Origin: CAZHHH01 sp052400685
Lineage (GTDB): Bacteria > Bacteroidota > Bacteroidia > Bacteroidales > Marinilabiliaceae
Reading direction: 5' to 3' (one strand)
NCBI GenBank assembly: GCA_052400685.1
Contig: JBQTGJ010000037.1
DNA: 8,054 bases
The position numbers were made by a program, and so were the translations under genes. Below the pieces are notes generated by a model, which was given only the letters and a program-made list of their open reading frames with translations, did not search any database and was not told where the DNA came from. This document shows positions 1 through 5,850 of this stretch, in pieces (within the stretch, counting starts at the first letter, position 1; each line of letters opens with the position of its first letter).

Positions 1-61
1 TAGCTCTACCGGGATGTCCTTCAACCTGGAGTAATCGCTGGATCGTGCCGACCGCTCATAC
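1..61 (-). repeat. R2 repeat copy 1, start of a truncated attC-like site
   Basis: This stretch matches 2515-2575 at 57 of 61 positions (differences at 4, 8, 19 and 42). Both copies lie just downstream of the last gene of a cassette when read on the minus strand: copy 1 after the lipoprotein gene and copy 2 after gene C. Each contains a short GC-rich hairpin (41-53 here, GATCG/CGACC, imperfect in this copy). I infer that it is the 5' half of an attC-like recombination site whose remainder lies beyond the left edge of the window. Confidence 0.8.
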
Positions 62-81
62 TCCTAATATATTGTGTGCAG

Positions 82-480
82 TTATTGTTTCGTTATCTCA
101 TTATAATCAAAGAATATTTTAGTACAACTGTCTTGTTTTACGTTTAATGTACCTGTCCAATATCCTATTAAATTTTTATTTGTTCCGCAATAACATTCCG
201 CTTTATAATTATATTCCCCAATTGGTTTATTTACAGTCAAACAATTTTCAGCACCACAATCTGGGATACTATCATATGGTTGAAAATCTATATTTAAAGT
301 CCCAATTTTATTTGAGTTTAAGCTAACTTTTACTTCTATTGGTCCACAATTGAGCATATCTGTAAATTTCCAAAACACAATTTCACCTGTTTGTGTTTCA
401 GGCTCTTTATCACAGCTTTGAAGAGTACTCATTATAAAAAACAAGCTTAATATTATATAATTCATAGTTCTGGTTTTCAT
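82..480 (-). CDS. Small cysteine-rich lipoprotein, co-translated with the C13-like protease
   Basis: The 132-residue product starts with a lipoprotein signal peptide: a basic n-region (MKTRT), a hydrophobic stretch at 8-20, and a lipobox ending LQSC with the lipidated cysteine at 23. The residues after it (DKEPE) are acidic, which in Bacteroidota can favour display on the cell surface, though I cannot confirm export. The mature part has six more cysteines (45, 75, 80, 96, 98, 119), suggesting disulfides in a small, probably beta-rich domain of a family I do not recognise. Its ATG overlaps the TGA of the protease gene as ATGA, so the two are almost certainly one transcript with coupled translation. 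A partner, surface anchor or inhibitor for the protease is a reasonable guess from position only. The stop codon sits in the cassette's terminal arm. Confidence 0.85.
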   Translation of the reverse strand: MKTRTMNYIILSLFFIMSTLQSCDKEPETQTGEIVFWKFTDMLNCGPIEVKVSLNSNKIGTLNIDFQPYDSIPDCGAENCLTVNKPIGEYNYKAECYCGTNKNLIGYWTGTLNVKQDSCTKIFFDYNEITKQ

Positions 481-2261
481 TGTTTTATCAATTTATTGGT
501 TAACATCTTATTGTTACTGAATACTTTTAGAACATAAATTCCCGAAGGTTGGTCAGATAAATCAATGACCCACTTATTAGAAACAATATTATCATGTATA
601 ATTAGGCTGCCATTAGAATTATATACAGAAATCTGAACTTGAGTCTCATCGTTACTAATAAAATAAAACAAACCAGTACTCGGATTAGGGTATATTTTAA
701 TATTTTCTAATAATTCAGTAATTTCTGTTTCTTCAACTTGAGTTATTTGTGATGTGGAATTTTCAATCTTTGCCGATTTTAAAGAACTCGTTGCATTTAA
801 CACAGGAATTGCAAAAGGTTCGATAAAAGCCTGAAATTCCGAACCTAATTCAGCAGAAAAACCAGGACCAATAACTATGCTATTTCCTGCTTTAAGATAA
901 CTTTTTCCACCACTTTTAACTGTATAGCTTGTTCCATCACCAGCAGCTTCTATATTATATGCGTAATGTTTTTGCTCCTCACCAGAGTTAATGGTAATAT
1001 TTTGTAATGTAGAGTTAACTTCAAAACCAAAATTTGTTAATTCCCTTCCTAAAGATTGAGGCTGGCTATTGTATTGCGGTGTTTCTGATTTTGTATCATT
1101 GTCTCTTGCATATTCGAAAGCTTCCAGCATAGTTACAAATCCATCATTGTTATTATCAGCATCAACAGAAGTTCCATCAGGATATTTTCCGAGAGCAGCC
1201 GCTGTCCAATGATATACAAATTCATTATATAATAAATCAGTATTAGCATAAGAAGATTGGCTTGCTTGACATGCAGTAGCAATAACTCTTCCGTTTCCAG
1301 ATAAGTCATCAACGAATCCACCACTATGACATTGTTCCATTACGATGCTTATTTTACCTGCATTTATTTTATTTAGCTCGGTTGCAAATTCATCATCCCT
1401 CATTTCTGTTTCATTCCAAAGACATATTTTAACATCATTTCCACTTTCTAAACTACCATGGTCGGTAGTAAAAACATACAAATAATCATTTGGCAACATC
1501 CATTCACCAAGCATGTCAAACAAACTAATTATAGCAGCTTTGGTTGCTTTATTTGTCACATCTGTTGTTCCATCACCATCGAAATCCCGAGGAGAATCAT
1601 CGTAACCGCCACTAATCAAATGTCTATCAGCTCCTGTTTCCCATCCATCTGACATTAGAACAAATATTTGATGATGTTCAAAACCATATACATACCTTAA
1701 TGTTGAGTAAATTGCTTCGCAATCATTCCAATATCTTTCATGATTATTGTACTTGTTATAACCTCCACTTATAATGACTGCATATTTGTAACCGTAAGAA
1801 GCATCTCCGGGACTAATTGCTGATTTTAATCCAATTTCTGAATTTTTATTGTTTTTTAAAGTTGAAAAATTGTATTTATATCCTGTGGGGATATTTATTT
1901 GGGACAATAAAGAATAGTCTTCAAAAATTGTGGGTGGTGAAGTTTCTGAAAGAACTTTATATGACCCTTTGCTATTTTTATCAACAAATACATATCTACA
2001 AGGATGTGTCCAGTTAGCAAAAGGTTCATCGTCAATGAAAAACAATACCGATTCTTTAAATGGAGAGCTGATTTTTCTATCCCATAATTTAATGGTATCC
2101 GAACTTGAAACAGTCTTAGAATATTGGTAAAGCCAATAATCAACTCCATCTTGACCAGTTAATATTTCTTTTTTTAAAAGCTTTAATTCAGAAGATTGTG
2201 AATATAATTGTTTCCCTAATCCGAGAACAACTATTAAACTCAAAACAATTTTTATTTTCAT
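477..2261 (-). CDS. Secreted caspase-like (peptidase C13/clan CD) protease with EF-hand and T9SS sorting domain
   Basis: This 594-residue protein is a predicted extracellular cysteine protease. Order of parts: Sec signal peptide 1-22 ending in LYSQ; an N-terminal region to about 150; a caspase-like core about 158-350 with a beta strand (YKYAVIISGG), catalytic His268 in DHG and catalytic Cys311 in EQCHSGG, as in clan CD peptidases of the legumain (C13) type; an Asp/Asn-rich calcium-loop-like segment (DFDGDGTTD, 226-234) and an EF-hand-like loop about 367-380 (DADNNNDG...E); a segment about 430-480 resembling the '3-coathanger stack' domain common before sorting signals; and a type A T9SS C-terminal domain about 520-594 (IYPNPSTG ... 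SGIYVLKV). I chose the ATG at 2261 because the signal peptide begins there. The longer in-frame start at 2315 would lie outside the cassette, in the recombination site. Its stop overlaps the lipoprotein start. Substrate unknown. Confidence 0.92.
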   Translation of the reverse strand: MKIKIVLSLIVVLGLGKQLYSQSSELKLLKKEILTGQDGVDYWLYQYSKTVSSSDTIKLWDRKISSPFKESVLFFIDDEPFANWTHPCRYVFVDKNSKGSYKVLSETSPPTIFEDYSLLSQINIPTGYKYNFSTLKNNKNSEIGLKSAISPGDASYGYKYAVIISGGYNKYNNHERYWNDCEAIYSTLRYVYGFEHHQIFVLMSDGWETGADRHLISGGYDDSPRDFDGDGTTDVTNKATKAAIISLFDMLGEWMLPNDYLYVFTTDHGSLESGNDVKICLWNETEMRDDEFATELNKINAGKISIVMEQCHSGGFVDDLSGNGRVIATACQASQSSYANTDLLYNEFVYHWTAAALGKYPDGTSVDADNNNDGFVTMLEAFEYARDNDTKSETPQYNSQPQSLGRELTNFGFEVNSTLQNITINSGEEQKHYAYNIEAAGDGTSYTVKSGGKSYLKAGNSIVIGPGFSAELGSEFQAFIEPFAIPVLNATSSLKSAKIENSTSQITQVEETEITELLENIKIYPNPSTGLFYFISNDETQVQISVYNSNGSLIIHDNIVSNKWVIDLSDQPSGIYVLKVFSNNKMLTNKLIKQ

Positions 2262-2303
2262 CTTGTTAATTTTAAGGTTATTACTGTCTTTTATAATTGC
2301 ACA

Positions 2304-2437
2304 CAACAACCCCATAACGCCATTATCATTTATGGCCTAAAAGAGTTATTGCATTTATATTGTCTTTTTGCCGCCGCTTTCCGGAAAAACAGACAATGAA
2401 TTTACTACTTTGCTGATATTTATCAAATAAGTTGAAC
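2304..2437 (-). repeat. R1 repeat copy A, 3' half of the C-to-D/E recombination site
   Basis: This is a direct imperfect copy of 7253-7384. The first 30 bases from 2304 are identical and the whole is roughly 80% identical by eye, with a net 2-base length difference. Similarity ends sharply at the proposed crossover next to gene D: beyond CAACAAC the two loci are unrelated. It contains a conserved hairpin (TTGTCT 2360-2365 with AGACAA 2391-2396), a small hairpin GCCAT/ATGGC at 2319-2336, and a 12-base near-palindrome TGATATTTATCA at 2414-2425. A 70-codon reading frame across it is not preserved in the other copy because of the length change. Confidence 0.85.
2397..2427 (-). promoter_or_regulatory. 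Possible Bacteroidota-type promoter inside R1 copy A
   Basis: On the minus strand TTTG (2424-2427) is followed after 19 bases by TAAATTCA (2397-2404). The Bacteroidota consensus is TTTG about 19-21 bases upstream of TAnnTTTG, so the -33 box fits and the -7 box has two mismatches. The same arrangement with a slightly better -7 box recurs at 7344-7374. It would give a leader of about 135 bases before the protease gene. This is weak evidence in AT-rich DNA. Confidence 0.25.
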
Positions 2438-2514
2438 AAAAGCGACACAATTAAAGCATGCGCATTCTTCTCAAAAACATAAAAAGACGACAGTAAGTCC
2501 ATAGTATTTAGTTG

Positions 2515-2575
2515 TAGTTCTGCCGGGATGTCGTTCAACCTGGAGTAATCGCTGGGTCGTGCCGACCGCTCATAC
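2515..2575 (-). repeat. R2 repeat copy 2, 5' half of the C-to-D/E recombination site
   Basis: This copy is 57 of 61 identical to positions 1-61. It begins about 20 bases after the stop codon of gene C, a position equivalent to copy 1 relative to the lipoprotein gene. It contains a perfect 5-bp stem GGTCG-TGC-CGACC (2555-2567). Its high GC relative to flanking genes fits a structured recombination site rather than coding DNA. Confidence 0.85.
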
Positions 2576-2594
2576 GACTATATATTGGAGGCTT

Positions 2595-4097
2595 TTATTT
2601 CTTTCCATATTTCCTAAAAGCAGCAATAAATTGATAGATAAAAAAACCAGTTACTATTTTATTTAAGAAATCAATTGTAAGTGACCAAATATTAAATTCA
2701 TTCTTTGGTATTAAAAAATCCTTCTTATGAGTTATATCAATAAATGAGAAATAATGTCCAACTAATGTCCAATCAAACTCAGTCGAAATAAATATTCTGT
2801 CAATGCTCAATAAATATAAAAGATAAAATAAAATGGAAAAAATTAGCAGACCATAGAATGGACGGCTAATTGAAAGGCTATGTTTATTTGACCAGTAATT
2901 TAATCTTAATATTAACTTATCAGATTTTGGCACACTTTCAACCTTTCTAAGAGCTTCTTTCGTGATGGCTTTTAATTTTAGAGCTTCAAAATAATTTCCT
3001 GTTTCTTCCAATGATTGTTTTAATTGAAGAAATACTTCATATTGGTCTTTATAGTAGTTTTCGGGTTTATCATTTGGGTATTGAACATTTTCAATCGGCT
3101 GAAACCTTTCATAATCAATTGTTTTTTGGGGAAATTCACATGAACTAAAATGACTCTTTGCAAATCTGCTTCGGTATAGTGATACTATTGAAAATCCACT
3201 AATATCAATATTATCAAAACTAGTGTTATCCAAATTTGATTTATGTATAGAAAGCTTGGAATCCATTCTATATGGTGAGATCGAATATAACAAAGCCTCT
3301 TTTTCTGTTGAAAAATCAAAAATATAAAACCCATTTATTCTAAGTTGTTCAATAGAAATATTACCTTTTGCATTTCCACTAATAGACAGAGAATTTAGAT
3401 TTAAGTTTTTAATATTAGTATTTAAGTCTCTTACATTATTTGAATAAGTTATTGATAGATTGATTTGTAACAAACTCTTTTGCTCATCAGTTAGATAGTA
3501 ACCAATTTTCATATCTTTAGCCGACTCATATTCTCTTCTGTATAATCCTGAACGTAATTCTTTTTGCTTTGAACTACCATAGATATTAATTTCCTCAGAA
3601 TGATTAATAAATATTGATTGTTTCGTTTGCAGAAACTCTTCAATTGATGGTATTTCCATCCTATCAAATATTGGTTTCCACTTTTTAGGGAAAATATTTT
3701 CTTCAGTACAAGAAATTTGAACTTTCTTTTGATACTGAAGAAACAAACTTGCAATTAAACAATTGTTTATAATAATGCTTCTTATTGAAAAATCATTAAT
3801 ATTCCCCGATATTATAGAACTGAAAAAAGATAGAGAAATATTTTCTGACTCAAATCGTTCGACAGTAATATCTCTTATAAAGCAAGAACTAAAACAAATT
3901 GAAATATCTTTGAAGTCAATTGATTCAGTATTCTTAATAATTATTTTAGTAAAATCGCAATTTTCAAACACAAATGTTGAACGTCCTGCTTTATAATCTT
4001 TTCCCTTAAATTCCCCTTCTGAAATGACAATTTCGCAAACTCCTAATTGTCGGTTTTCAATCTTTGAATATGGGGTAATATTTATAATCTCTGCCAT
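2595..4097 (-). CDS. Pentapeptide/beta-helix-like protein with two C-terminal membrane segments
   Basis: I do not recognise this 500-residue protein as a named family. Residues about 20-120 and 205-325 are rich in short repeating strand-like units with alternating hydrophobic, Asn, Ser and Phe positions (for example FENCDFTKI, LDNTSFDNIDISGFSI), which resemble diverged pentapeptide repeats forming a right-handed beta helix. A helical segment follows at about 350-390. Then come a strongly hydrophobic helix at about 412-431 and a second at about 472-494, ending in a basic tail (AFRKYGKK). There is no signal peptide, so the N-terminal part is probably cytoplasmic and tethered to the inner membrane. 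Pentapeptide-like domains joined to two-helix membrane modules occur in channel-like proteins, but I see no selectivity-filter motif. A membrane-acting effector or sensor is a guess. It is the only gene in its cassette. Confidence 0.85.
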   Translation of the reverse strand: MAEIINITPYSKIENRQLGVCEIVISEGEFKGKDYKAGRSTFVFENCDFTKIIIKNTESIDFKDISICFSSCFIRDITVERFESENISLSFFSSIISGNINDFSIRSIIINNCLIASLFLQYQKKVQISCTEENIFPKKWKPIFDRMEIPSIEEFLQTKQSIFINHSEEINIYGSSKQKELRSGLYRREYESAKDMKIGYYLTDEQKSLLQINLSITYSNNVRDLNTNIKNLNLNSLSISGNAKGNISIEQLRINGFYIFDFSTEKEALLYSISPYRMDSKLSIHKSNLDNTSFDNIDISGFSIVSLYRSRFAKSHFSSCEFPQKTIDYERFQPIENVQYPNDKPENYYKDQYEVFLQLKQSLEETGNYFEALKLKAITKEALRKVESVPKSDKLILRLNYWSNKHSLSISRPFYGLLIFSILFYLLYLLSIDRIFISTEFDWTLVGHYFSFIDITHKKDFLIPKNEFNIWSLTIDFLNKIVTGFFIYQFIAAFRKYGKK

Positions 4098-4128
4098 TTG
4101 CTAGGTTAATGTGTTTAATTGCCGCTAA

Positions 4129-4262
4129 CGTTTTGCCAATATGAGTTGGCTGGGATTTCGAAGCCACTTAACTGTCAACCCATTATAATTTTGATTAAAT
4201 GCACTAACTTTTCGCAAATCTCTGACACCCAGCCTCCTTATATTGACTATTAGCAACTGCCC
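4129..4262 (-). other. attC-like palindromic junction between cassettes B and C
   Basis: This gene-free segment folds on itself. The left arm 4137-4154 (CAATATGAGTTGGCTGGG) is complementary to 4228-4245 at 15 of 18 positions, around a 73-base central region. Outside these arms, GCTAAC at 4124-4129 faces ATTAGC at 4249-4254 (5 of 6 complementary). Outer short pair, longer inner stem and variable loop match the R''-L''-loop-L'-R' plan of attC. The proposed crossover on the minus strand is the G^TT of AAACGTTAGC. The stop codon of gene B (4264-4266) is two bases away. Confidence 0.65.
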
Positions 4263-4263
4263 A

Positions 4264-5739
4264 TTATTCAATAGTTCCAATTTTGTCTATATTAAAAGCA
4301 TGATTTATCATAGGAATTTCATAATCGAATCTTCGTAATCTGTCAGCCTTATTTTGAATTGTTTTCTCAATTTTTGCTTTAAGTTCATCCACTCTGTTCA
4401 CATTAAAAATAACCTTTACTTTTTCAAACCTTCTTTTCGAAATTAACTTATCAAGGAAAGGAATTTTATAAACCCTATAAACAGATGTATGCGGGCACCA
4501 TCCCATACATGAATATTCATTTACCTGTCTATTCTTCATAATTGCAACGTAATATAATATGGCGTCCACCTCTGATAGAGTCTCAAACTTATATCGTATC
4601 AAGTCAGCTCTTTGCTTTATTAAATCAGCCGAAACACTAATCCTTCTCATTTGTAGTCTTTCATTTCTATACTTATTTAAAGACTCAGGGTACAAATCGA
4701 AAAACATGAATGAATAAGATTTAGTTTCAGATTTAGATTCATCATAAACAACAAATGAATTATTAAGCAAATAGCCAATTTCTTTATAACGTTCTTTTCC
4801 TATCATTACTGCGATTGAATACAGAAACAACTCGTAATAAAAGAATCTGAATTGGTCATACTTCAATGAGCCGAAATGAGAACTGTTATATCTGTTTGAT
4901 TGCCTAATTAAAAAGAATTCAATTAGTTTTTCATAGAAGTTGAAAAATTTTTCAATATTAAAATCATATGAATAAGCAAAAATTGTCTCTAGAAAATTAA
5001 CAAAGTCATTTCGGAGATATTTTAATCCCTCAATTTTCTCTAGAATTTTGTCGTCTATGTACTCTATTGTACCTAATTCCTCATCATTAATCTCAAAATC
5101 CTCTAATGCTTTAAGGAAAGATAAATAATAGTCATCAATGAAAACTTGATAATTTCTTTTTTCGTTGAGTAAAGCATTTTTAATTGTTTTTACTTTATGT
5201 GAAGTCCTAAGAAATACGGGTTCTTCATGTTCAACGAAGGCTGGAGGAGTACCTATTGGTGGCCTTTTACTTTTGGGTTTATCAAAAATATTTCTTAAAA
5301 GATTTTCATATTCTTCCTCAAAATTTTCATCATTACTTAAGTCAATAAAGATTCTTGTTTTTACAAAAATCGGAACATAGGCCTGATTATCTTCATCTTT
5401 TTCAAATATAACTGGTATAAATTTCTTCTGCTCCGCTTTCTTATAAATTTCATCAGATACAATCATACTTTCAATTCCAACTCCACCTTTCTTTGAATTA
5501 GCCTTATCTGCGTATTCTTTATTACATATCAACAAAACCCTTGTAATTTCAGGATTATTAACCATTTGTTCCATGAATTGATATTTGTCTTGTCCCTCAG
5601 CCAAATCCCATTCATCAATAATAACATGTACTCCATTATTTGATAATCTTTCCGCAAGATTCAATGTTTTCTCCTTATTAACAATAGGTTTCCAACTGTA
5701 TGAAATAAATATTTTGGGTATATTTTGAGAGTCTGCCAT
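4264..5739 (-). CDS. SEFIR/TIR-like domain protein, probable anti-phage effector
   Basis: This 491-residue cytoplasmic protein has an N-terminal SEFIR (TIR-related) domain at about 8-160. Visible motifs are KIFISYSW (9-16, strand A and loop), IDEWDLAEGQD (41-51), FMEQMV (55-60), RVLLICNKEYADKA (67-80), GGVGIES (85-91, with Glu90 a candidate catalytic or structural Glu) and FIPVIFE (107-113). After a Pro-rich linker (RPPIGTPP, 159-166) a largely helical region of about 320 residues follows that I cannot assign; it is presumably the sensor or oligomerisation part. No signal peptide or membrane segment is seen. Bacterial SEFIR and TIR proteins include NAD+-depleting abortive-infection effectors, so phage defence is the likeliest role; NADase activity here is inferred. 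The ATG at 5739 is 31 bases from the cassette start, with no Shine-Dalgarno sequence. It is alone in its cassette, so it may act without partners. Confidence 0.9.
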   Translation of the reverse strand: MADSQNIPKIFISYSWKPIVNKEKTLNLAERLSNNGVHVIIDEWDLAEGQDKYQFMEQMVNNPEITRVLLICNKEYADKANSKKGGVGIESMIVSDEIYKKAEQKKFIPVIFEKDEDNQAYVPIFVKTRIFIDLSNDENFEEEYENLLRNIFDKPKSKRPPIGTPPAFVEHEEPVFLRTSHKVKTIKNALLNEKRNYQVFIDDYYLSFLKALEDFEINDEELGTIEYIDDKILEKIEGLKYLRNDFVNFLETIFAYSYDFNIEKFFNFYEKLIEFFLIRQSNRYNSSHFGSLKYDQFRFFYYELFLYSIAVMIGKERYKEIGYLLNNSFVVYDESKSETKSYSFMFFDLYPESLNKYRNERLQMRRISVSADLIKQRADLIRYKFETLSEVDAILYYVAIMKNRQVNEYSCMGWCPHTSVYRVYKIPFLDKLISKRRFEKVKVIFNVNRVDELKAKIEKTIQNKADRLRRFDYEIPMINHAFNIDKIGTIE

Positions 5740-5759
5740 GTATGTTGTTAGTTTTTAAA

Positions 5760-5850
5760 GTTGTTGCCAACGTTTACACGGTATGGTGCGCAGCTTGCGT
5801 TGAGCCTAAGGCAAGCTATGCACTATGACCGCCTGTTGACGTTTCATTAT
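5760..5850 (-). other. attC-like hairpin junction between cassettes A and B
   Basis: This is the clearest recombination-site candidate. Arms 5779-5798 and 5811-5831 pair at 17 of 20 positions around a 12-base loop, with one unpaired extra base in the right arm. Such an extrahelical base on one arm is a known feature that gives attC its strand selectivity. Outside this stem lie TTGCCAAC (5764-5771) and GTTGAC (5835-5840), which pair as the R'/R'' boxes. The segment fills nearly all the space between genes A and B. A Rho-independent terminator is an alternative, but no T-run follows and the two ends match cassette arms. Confidence 0.7.

Larger units (their letters stand above)
1..2306 (-). mobile_element. 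Gene cassette D/E (partial at left edge)
   Basis: This is a proposed integron-type cassette carrying the secreted protease and the lipoprotein gene. Its start (minus strand) is set at the G^TT step at 2306/2307. The first 14 bases, 2293-2306, are complementary to 72-85 just after the lipoprotein stop, at 13 of 14 positions (TTGTGTGCAGTTAT against TTGTGTGCAATTAT). Such an arm pair would form the R''/R' stem of the circular cassette. The rest of its recombination site, beyond R2 copy 1, is outside the window. It is the only two-gene cassette here. Confidence 0.65.
2307..2594 (-). other. Long attC-like junction between cassettes C and D/E
   Basis: This gene-free junction of 288 bases consists of repeat R2 (2515-2575) next to the end of gene C, about 77 bases of linker, and repeat R1 (2304-2437) next to the start of gene D. 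GTTGAAC in R1 (2431-2437) and GTTCAAC in R2 (2533-2539) can pair, and R2 holds the hairpin GGTCG-TGC-CGACC at 2555-2567. It is longer than ordinary attC sites (commonly about 60-150 bases), which is the weakest point for the integron reading. Separate copies of both halves elsewhere in the window support it being a modular, mobile-associated site. Confidence 0.55.
2307..4128 (-). mobile_element. Gene cassette C
   Basis: This is a proposed single-gene cassette of 1822 bases. It starts (minus strand) at the G^TT step at 4128/4129, with 31 bases before the ATG of gene C, and ends at the crossover at 2306/2307. Its terminal arms are the weakest of the four: GTTAGCGGC at the start against ATTGGAGGC (2582-2592 region) after the stop codon, 6 of 9 identical, with two of the differences being transitions compatible with G-U pairs. 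Confidence 0.55.
4129..5770 (-). mobile_element. Gene cassette B
   Basis: This is a proposed single-gene cassette of 1642 bases, starting (minus strand) at G^TT at 5770/5771 with 31 bases before the ATG. Start arm GTTGGCAAC and the complement of the end arm after the stop (ATTAGCAAC, + strand 4249-4257) agree at 7 of 9 positions, the two differences being G/A transitions that still allow G-U pairing. The whole gene fits between the two crossovers with very little spare DNA, which is typical of cassettes. Confidence 0.62.

Noticed and set aside
1133..1324. Further reading frames within the protease gene on either strand (also 1458-1652, 1817-2149)
   Set aside because: They overlap a well-supported gene, have low-complexity composition and no domain; they are shadows of it.
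2262..2315. 18-residue N-terminal extension of the protease gene
   Set aside because: It would put a hydrophilic stretch before the signal peptide and place the start within the recombination site outside the cassette.
2326..2538. 70-codon minus-strand reading frame between genes C and D
   Set aside because: It lies across the R1/R2 repeats; the frame is broken by the length difference in the second R1 copy, so the conservation is at the DNA level.
5779..5831. Rho-independent terminator
   Set aside because: The stem is imperfect, no T-run follows on the minus strand, and the outer boxes and arm pairing fit a recombination site better; a secondary terminating effect is not excluded.
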